Shown here one piece after another: positions 1-12,700 of a stretch of DNA of 52,054 nucleotides (position 1 is the stretch's first letter; every line of letters starts with the position of its first letter). The stretch is from Echinococcus granulosus. Taxonomy: Eukaryota > Platyhelminthes > Cestoda > Cyclophyllidea > Taeniidae. A model generated the notes under the pieces. The model made no database searches, was not told the origin of the DNA, and saw nothing but the letters and a program-made list of their open reading frames with translations. A program made the position numbers and the translations under genes. The stretch lies in NCBI RefSeq assembly GCF_000524195.1, contig NW_020170404.1, positions 895,495 through 947,548 of the forward strand, given 5' to 3'.

Positions 1-473
1 AAATAAAAAACTTAGCGGTTTTAGGATTATATCCCCTATTTTTTTGATTTCAACTGTTTGCTTGTTTCTCTAGATATGGACACGTATTGCACAAGTTCCT
101 TTTAATGCTTCAATATACCTTTTTACCTTTTTACGTATTCTTCTTACTTGGATGATCTTAAAATTTTCTCACGTCTACTTCCCATTTGTACACAATAGCG
201 ACTGCTTTTTTGTTCATCACCGGGCTCTGTAGATTTGCATGCAAGTCGCCTTTTTGTGTCGACTTTTCATTTATTTTTATCATTTAGTTTTATTGATAGT
301 TACTGATAACTTCTCCTGTTGACATGTCAGCAAAACCATTTTTTCATCACTAATAAACTTGACATTGCTTTTTGTTACTTTTACTAGGTTTAATTTGATC
401 TTTTTAGTATTTATTTTAATGGCTTTATTTCAGCCTTACTTACCAGCGGGTTAATTGTTGTGGTGTGTGTAAC
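1..473. other. Region upstream of FIBP, no gene seen
   Basis: AT-rich sequence without a convincing coding exon. The only notable signal is a pyrimidine-rich AG acceptor-like site ending at 433, about 40 bases before the FIBP start codon. It could be the end of a 5' UTR intron or a spliced-leader acceptor. Confidence 0.5.
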
Positions 474-3400
474 ATGGGCTTGGAATTGTTTGATGTCGTT
501 TGTAGCACTCCTTTTATCTTCAATGAAGACGTTTTTGAGTTCTGGATTGATGGTTCATCGGGTAACATCGGTATTTTTAATCTGATGATTTGCACTAAAC
601 GCTTTTATTGCTCTGACTTGTCCTCCTTGCAGGTATTTCATTTTATGTTTAACTCGAACATCAATAATTTGTAATGCTTCCGTTATCTCCCTGCAACTTT
701 TTTATGTATTTTTCATTGCATTTTGTGGTTATCTTTAGTTTTCTCTTGCTCCTACGTACATTCAGTTACATGGGACTCTATTTTGCACCCTCTAGTATTA
801 TTCTCACTGTTGTCTCTTGTTAAAATTGATCAATGTACAATGCGAACATTATTGACTAATTACTCGGGTGTTTATGTATCGAAGTCGAGGAAACCGCTCG
901 AAACTTGCAGTTTCAGCCAGGTGTTGATGCGTTCTGTCTCTCCTTCGACCTCTTGATGACCTTCGTCGCTGATCAGTATGCTCAATTCACCCTCCTCGAA
1001 TCCTTACTGGCTCGGCCTGACGTATTCCTTACCGATTCCTTCTTTTGTTTTGGTGACTGGAGGCTACGTAAAAAACTTATTGAACGGTGAGTTGACACAG
1101 TCCATGCACCTTGCAAGTCGGCCTCCGTAATAGTAGAGTAATCACTCAACTCTCTCCCCAGCTACTACTCTTTGGAAGATACGCTGTGCCGTGAACTCCT
1201 TGGCAGCAAACTCTCTGCACGCTTCCGTCGTGATCTTGTCGACATTGCGGAGCGATGCGGTCTTCGTCTGCGCAGTTGTCGACGCCAATACGAGAACCTC
1301 CGGCGTGTCGCGCGACTGGTGGAGGATACGCCCGGTCGCCTGTGCGACATCATTCGCCGCTCTTTTGCTCTACCTCCCCCGCTTGCTGAAATCTATGCCG
1401 CGATGATCTTTCTCTCGGTCAATCGGTGGGTTTTATTGCCTTATCGCCGCATTTCGTAAAAACTGCAGTCTGCATAGTTGCGTGATCTTCAGCCTATTTT
1501 CCCATGACTTTTCATTTACTTGTCCTGCTAATCGACTTTAGACACGCATCATCCGCTCAAATTTGCGCGTTTTTTCCTTAAGTGTGCATCCACTCTGTTT
1601 GTGCTGCCATAATTTTTAACCATTTATAGCGGTAACGACTTCACATCCAGTTCAGTAGTTGGTACAGTCCGTGCAGCTTAGCTTGTGTATGTGCTATTTT
1701 AATCAACGAAATTATTGTGAAAAAAGTTCTTGGTCAAAGCATACAAAGAGTAAACAATTCGCTACTCTAGATTTTTTGTTACAAGAGTCCTTTGAACAGT
1801 ATTTTTCATTAGCTCTGTCTTGTTTGGTTTTAATAGACATGGTTCCCTAGCATTTTGTCCAAGTCATTTGCGATCTACTTCTTGATTTTATTTATCAATG
1901 CATTCCCGGTTAACTGCTTGAAAATCAAGAGGGGTGAATTCCTCACTTTGTTTAATTCATTGAGGATTCGTGCTACTCTACGTGAAATGGTTCCTCAATT
2001 CAAGCACGTCTTTGTTTGTATTTATGTAATTGCAGCGAATAAGCTGTTTGTATTTTCTCCTTAGGCTATCGGTATGTTTGACTGCCTTCCTCCCTCATAG
2101 GGCCGTAAATAATTATTATAGGAAGAGCAGCTGTGGCCATGTGCCATGCATTCACCCACATTACACATGCCACCTTCATGCTCTACTTTCCCCTTTAAAC
2201 ACAATTTCATGCAAATCTCTGTGTCTATGCAAAAATACTATTTTCATTTGGCCGGTTCCTTCTATGGAAAGCCAATTTTACCAAATTCTTTGTTGTAATT
2301 GACGACCACAAGGCGAAGTTGTGCCTGCATTATCCGGCAAAAGTCAATCAAATCAGTATTTATTGAGCCGATCTTCCCGAGGTTCAATAAAACTTTGTCG
2401 GTGGTTATCTGTCACTTGGTCATTACTGTCAAATAGGCCTTTGCTTGTGATGGTCATGAAAGGTGCAGGTTTAAACTGGCTTCATGCAAACTATGTGGAA
2501 GTGTTCTTACCTAACTCATTTTTGGGTAAGCAAGTCTAATCTAGTACTCCACATGATCGTCCCCACTTCATTATCATTCCGCCATCTCCTTGATTACTGG
2601 TTGATTCGGATCCAACAACTTTTCTGCCAATTATTTAGGGACTTGAAATCGTGCTAATTCAGCAGCTAGTACTGGCGACCGCCGTGCTTTCCTACATTTC
2701 ATCAGAGTTGATATTTCTATCTCAACCAGGCTTTCATACTGCTCTTCTAAAGGAAATTTTCTGCTTTTCTCCAAGTCTCGGAAACCAGAGACGAACAACA
2801 TACAGTTTTGTTTCCGCAACTCTGATTCAGATCCCGCTTGGAAATGCTTCTAGTGGAGTGAAGTTTGTTCCTAAATCCCTTTCTGACATTTATGCCACAC
2901 CTCGATAAGTTAGCTAACTGTTTGATTCAAATGACGAATGTCATATTTTACGCACTTTCTGGAAAATGAGTAGTTTTTAACACTTCTTTTTGACATTCTT
3001 CCGGCAATTTTTGTTGTATTTTCACGATGATTCAAGCCTGGATTTGCACACGGAGCACAATGCTGGTCCAGTCTCAAAGTATGCTCCCATCGAATTGTTA
3101 TTGAGAACAAACTGGAAAGAAACCCCGACCAGTCTTCACACAAACGAGCAGTCTTTTTCGAATCGCAACTAAGAAGTTAACAATAAGTAAGGCTCCATGG
3201 TCCATGATTTTCTTGGCGAATCGCTGTGATGTTGTTGAGGTATTTTATCCACAAAACGCTCACACAATGAATCACATCGCGTTGATAACTTCACCCATCG
3301 AAGTGCGTGTTTGGTAGACAACTCTGAAAGTGGAGAAAATGGTGTTATTGGTGAAAAAAGTGTCTTACAGGGAATGCACCTTCCGCAAAATGCAACGGTT

Positions 3401-5384
3401 ACCGTGCATCTTGTGGTCTTTGATGGGTCAATCTGCCACACTCCAATTCACTTATTGTTCTGCGGCAGGTGCCCTTAGTATGGGATTATTTGTCCTAAAG
3501 CAGAACCATTTGGGAAAATTCGCTCCCCATTCCCTCTCTTTTCAGCGTTGGTGCTGTTTTAATATCGCCCGGTCGCCTGTGTGAGGCATTATTTAGCAAC
3601 TCAAAGGTGGTCCATTTTCAAATGAACCTCATAGTTCAGTATTTTTTACGTAGGCAGTTCTTCCATTTTCTTATCTGCTGATCGGGCATCATGCAGGACT
3701 CCAGGTTAGGATTATTATCAAAAATTGGTCCAATTTCGATAGCCTTTTTGATCCACAGCAGACGTTCTCCTCTGTTCTTCAAACATGGCATTCATTCTCC
3801 CTAAACTTCCTCCTGGGACGTTCTCCCTGCCGTGGTCCCAAATGCATGACTTAAGTTATTTCTGAAGTCACCAACGTACGTAAGGGTTTCCCGACTGGTT
3901 GCTTAGGTAGCACAATCAGAGCACATCAAGAAACCGAAGAGATCTGCGTAGTCAAAGGTAAATTTGACAATTTCTACTTGAGAACAAGTACCCAAATATC
4001 TGGATACTTCAAAGTGACCACTTTTTTCCATGCTATAGTTTCGAGACTTCGAAGCGCTGCTTCTCGGGCGCCACCTTTGCCGACTTCACGTATTGCGCAG
4101 AGCAACTGATGACCTACTGGACGGTCGCGGACAATCTGGAGAGCAAATTAGACTCCCCAGTGGACTTGGAACTTGATTTCGGGTTCTGCACCGAGTTGAA
4201 GGTCCTCAAGTTGCTGACGGAGAAGCAGACCTATTTTGAGCGACACAAGAGGTAAATGGCAATTACCAGCTATGCCTGACTTCGGCTAGCGGAGCTCAAA
4301 TGGTGTGTGTGTACCTCTAAACAGTCAACATCATACCTTAGCTGTGCCAAGGCAGTTGGTTATGTCGACTTGGTGACAAGGATCCTAGAGAACAGGTCGG
4401 GGGCTGTAAAACCTTAAAGCATTTTTTTATTTGATTCTCGGTCAAAAAACCCCGTCGTTTCTTTAGCCTCGTCATTCGTCAAATATCCTCCTCGGTCTCG
4501 GAGTCCTGCCTGAATGGGATAGAGCTCAACTTCAAGGTGCGTCCTCGAGTATCGCATTGATACTATTTCCATCCTATTTTCAGACATAATTATCCCACAT
4601 TGCGTTACAGACTCTCTCCAAGGCTATCACAACTATCGCGACGGGATTGTCGCACGCAAAAGAGGTGCGAGACCTCTTTCTGGACATCATGGAGAAGGTT
4701 CGTGATGATCATCTCCCCCTCCCGCCTTTTTTGTCCCAAATTTATGGTGCACACGCTCTATCCCTCTCTCCCCATTTCTTTTATTCCCATTCCACACTTT
4801 CAGGTCATCGAGGTTGTGGTGGGTGCCCAGTGGACCTTCCAGGAGTTTTCTAGTTTCCTCACCTCCTTTGATGAGACTCTGCGAATTCTGCCTCCGGCAA
4901 AGTACGGTATTTGGTTACTTGGTCAAAACTACCTCTCTCCATTTTTCAATCCCGTTTAAGCGTAGCTTCTAATACGTACTTGCGAATCTGTGGATGCAAT
5001 CCATCAAACTAAAACGAGTTAAATCCATGTTAGTCGGTAGAAGGAATGCGCCTGTGCCATACTTTAAATTGACTGGAAGTTCGGTAGCTTTAGGTATGCG
5101 TTATTTGGCTCGCAGATCCCATGTAAGCAGTTTTTCTTGCATCCTCTTCCGAGGAAAAATGTGAATACGGTCGGTTATTTGTTGAAATCTTCATTCACTT
5201 GTAATGAATATTGATCATTAGTGTTGGAGATTCAGAATTTGCCATGGAGCTTCCTCTTCTTTTAAGGTCTTCATCGTTTCAACGAAGTTGGGTGCGTTTC
5301 TTTGCTCCCTTCAAGTCGATCTGCCTGCGCCTCTACTCCCTCCCAGTGAACAGCACCACTGCCACCACCATCACCAATCCCTAG
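474..5384 (+). CDS. FIBP: FIBP, acidic FGF intracellular-binding protein
   Basis: Eight exons: 474-561, 885-1086, 1162-1425, 4039-4251, 4467-4536, 4611-4697, 4804-4901 and 5267-5384. All phases agree and the product is 379 aa; human FIBP is about 360 aa. Recognisable family blocks in order are the N-terminal FNEDVFEFWIDG, the LIERYYSLED junction, LKSCRRQ-like LRSCRRQYENLRRV, SVNRFETSKR, LSHAKEVRDLFLDIMEK, and C-terminal FKSICLRLYS. The family binds acidic FGF inside vertebrate cells and is linked to mitogenic signalling; its biochemical role in invertebrates is unknown. It is a helical protein without a signal peptide or membrane segment. Start chosen at the first ATG in frame with the conserved block. 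The exon 7 donor is AA|GTACGG, the only one that keeps phase with exon 8; a stronger-looking GT five bases on would break the frame. Intron 3 is 2.6 kb, the others mostly below 330 bases. The C-terminal tail after LRLYS is low-complexity Thr/Ser and not conserved. Confidence 0.93.
3546..3606 (+). other. Partial exon-3 copy / possible alternative exon in FIBP intron 3
   Basis: A 16-base run at 3566-3581 is identical to exon 3 at 1329-1344. In the exon 3 frame the copy reads SPGRLCEALFSNSK beside the exon's TPGRLCDIIRRSF. It is preceded by a strong pyrimidine tract and AG (ending 3545) and followed by AAG|GTGGTC. A mutually exclusive exon is possible, but the copy is far shorter than exon 3 (61 versus 264 bases), so a decayed duplication fragment is more likely. 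Confidence 0.4.
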
Positions 5385-7815
5385 CGCTTTTTAAGAAGAA
5401 GACAATCATACCTGAGAACTTTTCCGTTTGATCCCGAAGGGAAGGGGGATCAGTGGGTCTCGCGAAATCGGAGGGATAGGGGCCACTTCGAGTTTTGTAT
5501 TTTTCCCATGCTATTAAAACTCCAGCTCTTCCGTACGTTAGCAGTACCCATTTTTTGACTTCACGAAAGTCTAGGAGCACTACCTTGGTGGCAGCAGAAA
5601 GTGAACCCTATCCTAAGGATTCAGGCTGATTTGCAGGATGTTCTAGCTACTGAAAAGAAGTTATCAGTAGCATATCCTGTGAACAAGTACCAGCAAGATA
5701 CTCCACTATCATAGAATGGACAAAAGGATGTAATTTTTCCCAAAATGTGATAGCTTGTATTCACCGCAGTGAACGGAATAATGTGTTCGACTAGCTTATA
5801 TCTGATTGCATTTTTTAACAAGATATAAAAACTCATTTCAAATTAGAAATAAGAACTTTAGGTCTTACCAGAAGGGGTGGGCTGTGAAATATTTGAACGC
5901 CCCATACATTAACTTCAGTAAAAACAGACTGGACTAGCGAGTGGCCGTGCATGTCAATTTAATCAGCCCCTTAGCTAGTCTAAAGGTGCTTTAGTACTGA
6001 CGTTCTGTCACCTGTGCAAGTATTCATCACACGCTTCTCCTCTCCCATCACAATGAACAGATCATCTAGAAAAAATTCTTCATCTACTGGATTTGCATTC
6101 AAAATGTGTGACAGTTTTGGTGATGGCCTTCTTCAGGGCTCCTGAAATCCGACCTTCACGCCGATGGTATGGCGCTCGATTTGCACCCCCTCTCCTAGCA
6201 GTCTTTCAGTGTTTCTTCCCATTTAGGAGCTTATATGTCCTCTAATGTCTGGAAGTAAATCGAGTACTGTATTGATGATAGTGATGGAATCGGTTTGATG
6301 GATGTGCCTCACGCAGCAAGAAAAGGGGATGAAAGAGAGACCTCTGTTGATGATGAATAAGTTCTCTGCGGACAAGAAATCTGAACTATTCGACAATCAC
6401 TCTGTTTTTCGGTTCTCTATTCCAACAAGGTAACGAAGTGTGGTTCATATCGATGGTATTTCGTGGGATTTTAAGGCAATTTATGAATAAAAGAGTATTC
6501 TAGGTGCAAAGAAAGGAGCATTGTTACTTGATAAAATAAAAGAGGTTTGTGGAGGGTGTCACTTTTGACGCAACCATTTAAAATGCCTCAAACATCATAG
6601 ACCAGAAACGCAAATTTTGACAGGGTTTCTAACAAAAGTAAGACCCAAACAAATAAAGGCAGCTTGACTATGGCAGTTTAGTAGCTGCTGCCTGCTGCCA
6701 CAAGTGGATCGGGAACTTGCTTTTTTGTTTTACAGCTGCGTCGTTCATGCTGAGATAACTCCGTAAGCTGGATGCTCTGTCGGGCCATCTAAAAGCTCAA
6801 AGTCGCGCGCCCAAACGGCTGCAGGGGTTTTAACCTCCGCATACAGTATGATAACAATTTGTTGCAAGTTTTATTTGGCAGCCTAGGGCGCTAAACCCTT
6901 TTGGGTTTAGTTACATTGGTGTCGTGGTACTTCAACGGATTGATGGATCCATATTAGAAAAAAATAATGAATGAAATGAATAAAGTAATAATATCGTAGT
7001 TAATTTTACTCTTAACCCCTTAGCGTTAAAGTTGGAATCATGATTTTGAGTCGTGCATCTGCGCTTATTTTCTCAGGTGCATCGACAGACTAGTGAAAAC
7101 TAGGCCAAAATTACGCCTGAAATTTTGGCTAATTGGAGCTGCAGGAGCGGAATTTTTTCCAAGTTCCACATTTTAGAGAGGAAAACAAATGTCTGATGAA
7201 CGAAGTTGGGGTAAAGATAATCCAAGATGTCCTCAACCCCCTCCATACTGAATCCACTTCTAAAATGTCGTAAAAGGTCAGGTAATAACATAAAATTTGG
7301 ATCCGAAGGAAATTGTGTTGCCTTCTAATGAATTACATCGGTGTACCTTCACATTTGATGGGCTACGAGTTTGTCCATCCCCATGTCCCTTCTCTGATGT
7401 CGGTAATGAGGCCGCACAAGCACTCTAGAGAAAACCACCATTTGCATACATCCGATTGTCCATTTGCATAATAAACTGCCTGTGCTGTGATACCAAAAAG
7501 AGTGCTATTTGCAACCCTAGCTTCACTGATACCTCACCTAACTTAGGCGATCTTGCAGTTCGTAGGACTGACCTCGGTAGAACAGCGGAAAAAATAGCAA
7601 CTGAGCTAAGATGGTGTTCCAAGACCTCTAATCGAATCAATCTAGTTGCGTCTACTTTAACTACAAAGCCAAAATTAGCTTACCTGATTTGGAAGCACCT
7701 TAAATGTGAATGGATCATTTCATTTAATTGTCATTTTAATAGCAAAATGTAGTATGGATGCATGAGTTTGACCAAAGTTATATACAGTCTCGCCTCTCCC
7801 GCGGAAGTGTCGGCG
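5385..7815. other. Intergenic, FIBP to KH-like gene (convergent)
   Basis: No coding exon recognised on either strand. It contains a possible FIBP polyadenylation signal AATAAA at 6486-6491 (far, 1.1 kb after the stop) and a TGAA-rich tail near 6957-6990. Confidence 0.5.
6957..6990 (+). repeat. TGAA-rich simple tail, possible non-LTR/SINE 3' end
   Basis: The stretch is an A-rich run followed by several TGAA/TGAATAAA units. Such short-unit tails are typical of non-LTR retroelement 3' ends. A similar (ATGA)n stretch lies near 50183-50199. No retroelement coding sequence is visible beside either. Confidence 0.3.
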
Positions 7816-8616
7816 CTACGCGGGCGCCTGTCGATGGACCACTTCAGAGGATTTGACATAGAAGGTGGGGAATTTTTCATCAAGAATGCTCCTACACTTC
7901 TCCAGATCAGCTAGTGCGTTAGAGAAAATGTAGACGAGTTTTTGGGAGCCCAGATTCTTGTTCACCCGCAGAGTGTCGGTGAGTAGGAACTGGCAGTTGC
8001 AGGCGCGTGCAATCGCCTCTATTCGGCGGTCCTTCGACGTCGCGAAGATTCTCGCCACCTCCTCTGCTGGTACCCACATGCTGCACTCGAAATTGGCGGC
8101 GTCCAGGTTCGGTAGGGCCTCCTGAGACTCGGGCACACGGCGATGTCGCTTGGTAGGAACAGGTGCTTCTGCTCCTTCAAATACCGTGTCCTTTGTCCTT
8201 TGTGTATCCTCGGAATAAGTGTTTGATGTGAAACAGCCAGAGTCTGGGGACATTGTACAGGGGTCGACGTTTCCCTTAACCTGATTTGACAATTGTACCT
8301 CACTCGAGAAGGAGACATCAGCTGATAGTGAAGTGACGTCTGAAAATATGGAGATATCGTCTACGTCACCATTGCCTATATTCAAGGAGTTATAAACTTT
8401 TTGTGGTAAAAGCGGTCGAATTAAAACTGGTTCAGTTTGTGCACCTTGTTCGATCAAATTCATACTTGTGTACATTTTTACTGGACCCGTTTGTACACAC
8501 GACTCCGTTGAAGAGGCGTGACGTTTGTTACTCTGGTTTGACCTGTGCGCGGTATTGCCTCTAGATGTCAGCAAATCTTGTCCACTTTCAACCGGTTTCG
8601 ACTTTTTAGACCCCAT
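7816..8616 (-). CDS. Unknown single-exon protein: Src-like myristoylation start, degenerate KH-like C-terminus
   Basis: Open frame on the minus strand, 266 aa from the ATG at 8616. A further ATG lies four codons upstream (8628), but its context is poor (T at -3, A at +4), while the one at 8616 has G at -3 and G at +4. Starting there gives MGSKKSKP, which fits the N-myristoyltransferase pattern (Gly2, Ser6, Lys7) and resembles the Src N-terminus, with basic residues suited to membrane binding. Residues about 5-175 are low-complexity, Ser/Thr/Asp-rich and probably disordered. Residues about 179-250 (WVPAEEVARIF ... FPTFYV) have the helix-strand spacing of a KH domain, but the GxxG loop is replaced by TSKD, so RNA binding is doubtful. 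I do not recognise a named family. The long clean frame with biased composition supports a real gene; no intron is needed. It could instead be the last exon of a longer gene. Confidence 0.72.
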   Translation of the reverse strand: MGSKKSKPVESGQDLLTSRGNTAHRSNQSNKRHASSTESCVQTGPVKMYTSMNLIEQGAQTEPVLIRPLLPQKVYNSLNIGNGDVDDISIFSDVTSLSADVSFSSEVQLSNQVKGNVDPCTMSPDSGCFTSNTYSEDTQRTKDTVFEGAEAPVPTKRHRRVPESQEALPNLDAANFECSMWVPAEEVARIFATSKDRRIEAIARACNCQFLLTDTLRVNKNLGSQKLVYIFSNALADLEKCRSILDEKFPTFYVKSSEVVHRQAPA

Positions 8617-9369
8617 GCCTTGTTTCATTCACCATACATGAAGTAACAAACAAATATCATGCATGTATTTAAACTAGATCAATAGGTCAGTTTTTTTGAA
8701 TTTATCGATCGAAATGCCATCTGAAATGGCATCAAATTTTGCTTCGTGTGGACAAGTCATGGCATGGAGTCTTAGAAATAGCTGCAATCGTTTATAAAGT
8801 ATGATACACTAACTGTTTGTTTAAGCCTCGGTTTCGGTAACGGTCCACTTGGGAGCTTCGCTTTTATACCTTTTACCGGATGGTTTGGCCTCAAGGCAAT
8901 GCCAGTGGCCTCCCCAGCCCTTCTGTATATCGACAGTACATATTCTGCTCGATTATTATGCCTTCCTTCGTCTTCAGGGAAGTCTTAGGGCGCTGCTAAA
9001 AATCCAGAGGAACACGTAGGGTTAGGATTTGTAAATTTCACTCCCTATTGGGGGGTCCATTGCACCGTTTAGATGGGTTTGTACACTAGTTTCCCATGTG
9101 TCAGTCAAGATACCAATGGTGGTCTTTAATGAATTCAACAACTAGCTGAATTACAATGCCCTAGCGGTTTGCAGAATATGTCGCTAGACTCTCCTGCGTA
9201 TTTACGCTCCAGTGGAGTCGCTCTTTAGATTTAGACAAATTGTCCGCCTTTAAATCTAACTATGCACGCCTGTCTGGTAACAGCTCCAGTTTTTAGCACT
9301 TGGATTCCTAATTTAAAATTATTTTTTCTGGGGTTTCACAAAAGGCCTTGGGAGTGGGATTTAACCCTG

Positions 9370-9394
9370 CCCCCCCCCCCCCCCCCCAAAAAAA
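9370..9394 (+). repeat. Homopolymer C18-A7
   Basis: Eighteen C residues directly followed by seven A residues. The opposite strand is a G18 run able to form a G-quadruplex. Length is prone to sequencing and assembly error. Confidence 0.9.
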
Positions 9395-9539
9395 GCGGGA
9401 CAGTAGGAAATGAAGGCGATGCACAGGCAAACAGCAGTGAACAGGACCCAAGCCAGCAATTGGCCAGTGCTAAACCCACTTCCCCAGGTTCAACCTATGG
9501 CAGGTGCAAGAAAGGCGCCCTCTGATTTGCTGAAGCGGT

Positions 9540-9665
9540 AAAAATCGATAGCCTGGCGGCACGTGCGCACGGCAGAGGGGAGCAGAGGCTCGCGATTGGT
9601 GCAAATCAAGGCGATAGCGCGTTTGTCAGCGTTGTTCAACACCACAGAGACACGCGCACCAACGC
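9540..9665 (+). promoter_or_regulatory. Probable AK1 promoter with inverted CCAAT box
   Basis: Locally GC- and CpG-rich sequence compared with its AT-rich surroundings, with ATTGG (inverted CCAAT, an NF-Y type site) at 9595-9599 about 135 bases before the AK1 start codon. No TATA box seen. Assignment is by position and motif only. Confidence 0.4.
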
Positions 9666-9733
9666 ATTGCTAAATTTAAATTTTACCCGGCTTCAACATA
9701 GGGGGGCTTTGCAGTAAAGGCTTTGGAGGCGAT

Positions 9734-12700
9734 ATGGTGGACGAGAAGCTCAAGGGAGCCAAGGTCATCTTTGTCCTTGGTGAGTGCGCCCCCTACTCTT
9801 TTCACAGCTTTTCCATCCCAAGTACTGCCATTAACTAATGCTAAAATAAGTCCTTTGATGAATATTTTATTTTCTCAAATTTCCTTATTGTTAGATTGAG
9901 GTCTTTTGTCATTGGATGATTTTTTACACTAGTTTTACATGGGCTTTATTATTTAGAAAAAGTTGCTTAAGGGATATCTATTTGTAGTGTTACATATGTA
10001 AGAAAATCTAAAAATTCGATATCCAAATCACGATTTTTTTCAACTGGATCTATAAAGTGCGAGTAAAATTTGACTACCCATGTGGATGGTTGTTGGTGGG
10101 TGAATTTCCTGTACGGGTGATGGAGGAAGGATGTTTATCACAGCATAACTGCCTCTTCCATATGGCTAAATGTATTAAGAGAAGTAATTTGGGTTGTTTC
10201 GGCTAAACGCAATTCTTTGACTGATTTTTGTTGATATAATGACATGGAGCATTTAACCAAGCGAACAGTGGCGGAGGTCCTCTGGGGCTCGTAACCAAAA
10301 TCGAGTGCTAAGCAAACAATCAACCTATTGCAAAATAGTTTAAAAGCAATCTGTAAACATTTAAACATTGAAAAGCCTGCCTGTAGGTTAGTGCTTCTTC
10401 TGTGGTCTTTTAATTTCTGTGTGAAGAGTGAATCAACAGATTTGATGCCTTAAGGCTAACATTAAATGATTCGGATGAAACTAATGAAAATTAGCTGGGT
10501 TTAATTCACCTCATTTCTAAGACGCTAGTTTTCCTAATTGCCAAATTCCTCCGTTCAAGCTGGTTATTTGTCTGATGCCATTTGAAACCCCCCTACTGGA
10601 CTGCAAATTTGTGTCTGTCAAACAAATGGAAGAACCGCCCACATGACCCTAAATTCACTTGAAGGTTAACCATTAGTTCAGGCAGCATACGGGGTGGTCC
10701 AGGTCCTATGCATTGCTCAGTTTATTTGGGGTTAACGGGAGTGACAAGTGAGTCATGTACCCTGCTGCCGCCTTCAAGAGGGCTAGTAAAAATGCTTCTC
10801 TTTGTAGCATCCCCTCCAACCACACAACATTTTCTCACACATGTGTTGCTTTTCCCACTCCTCATGTTGCCAGCACCGCTTCAGACTTTGCACAAATTAG
10901 TCAGCTGGAAGTAGCAGATGCGAGGAAACATCACACCGCGTTCTGCGGATTCAAATCATAGGAGACGGCACCTTGGACTTTGGAATCACTTATAAAAGGC
11001 AACGTTTTGCACATTCTCACCATTCCTGTTCCAAAAACTGCTTCTGGGTGTGCGGAATGGGCTCTCAGGCCATGTCATGGAATATGTTAATGACTTTCAA
11101 CTCCGACTCAAAGTCAATGACTTGTCCAAACTTTCCAACCTCTCATGTAGTTTAATTGTTAAAAAAGATGCCGGAATACGCCCTCTACTTGGGTGGGCAT
11201 GTAAATGCAGCTCCATGGGGAAAAAGCGCGCGATTATGTTGTACCTCCGAGAATCGAGGTCTTCTTTGTTGAAAGCTTAAAGAGTAAGTGGTTCACAAAA
11301 GAAGGTGTATCAGAACCAGCGCCCACCGCTTTCGATAGGTTAACGTGCCAGATCCCTCAAATCGAAGCTTCCTCCCGGAATCGAAACAACGCCTTCTGCC
11401 CTGTCAAGCATGCTAAATCTCACAGCAGGATGTTAGGGCGCTTGATACTAGGAGCTTAATGGAATAACCACCACCGGGCACACGTCTTATCACTCCCATG
11501 TGCCATTAAATGACGTTAATTTTTCTTTTGCTAATTCAACTGCTGAGCAAAAACCGAAAGATTGAACAATCAACGGATCCAAAACGCTCTACAGGTATGC
11601 CATTACTTTACAGCCAAAAACTCTAGTTGTGACACGATTTAGTGCAACAAGTTGTCATAAATTTGCAAAAAATCCCAGTCTCATGCATATGTGATGCTGG
11701 CAGTGAAGAGCTTCGCGTCTGGCAGGGGTAGAGTGAGAGCTACCTCTTTTATGGGGGTTAGCTACCGCGTACACTCCGACATGGACTACACGACGGGTAA
11801 TTATGGGTTTACCCACACTTTACTGCATTCACTGTGTAAGATGACTAGGTAAAAGTTATAGCTGACCGTTGATTCCATTCCCTTATTGCCGCTTTAATTT
11901 ATGTAGGCGGTCCAGGCAGTGGCAAGGGCACACAATGCGAGAAGATCGTGGCCAAGTACGGTTTCAACCACCTCTCCAGCGGTGATCTCCTTCGCGATGA
12001 GGTCCAATCCGGATCGCCTCGTGGCAAGGAGCTGCAGGCTATCATGGAGAAGGGAGAACTCGTCTCCTTGGTAGGCATCGTTTCGTTTAGATTTCCTATC
12101 CCCATTCTCTCTCTGCATCGACAGACCGTTACGGCATATGTTGGGAGAGAAATTTCCATCATACGAGAACTAACTAGGCCTATTCAGTTAAGAGAGTGTA
12201 AAATTTGAGCAGACTAGTCCATTTGCAAATTCTTCTTCTAGAGGAAAATATTTCAGTTAACAGCCAGTGGCGCGTGGTATTTCAGTCGCATTCATCCACT
12301 TTTTTTCTCAGTCTATTTTCCTCCTCCCCTCCCTCTCTAACCTAGGGTCGAGTGGATTGACTAAGTGGAGGAATTTTATCCTCGAAGCCTTGTATCAATT
12401 ATTGCGGAGCATTTCTAACCTCCCGTGGGTGACCTGCAACCCTTTTCGGCAGTCTGAGTTGTCTAGCTGGAAGCAAGTAGTCTATGTACATAGAATAGAC
12501 TTGCCAATTATTGAAAACTTATGGTCAGGACAAACAATGTTACTCGGGAGATTTTGTTATCTAGGAATGACTCACCAGTTCAATATGCGGAAAACCTTGG
12601 TGGTGATTAAAACAATGCTGTGTTCGAACTTTTCTGAGCTGTTTATTGAAATAAATTCAAAAGACTGCAAATTATTTATCTTTTTTGTCAAACCAATTCC

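Larger units (their letters stand above)
8629..9733. other. Divergent upstream region of KH-like gene and AK1
   Basis: No coding exon seen. It holds the 18-base C run at 9370-9387 and, at 9540-9665, a CpG-richer stretch with an inverted CCAAT box, likely the AK1 promoter. Confidence 0.5.

Noticed and set aside
9262..9525. Open frame across the poly-C run
   Set aside because: It depends on the homopolymer (poly-Pro) and has no family motif or splice partners.
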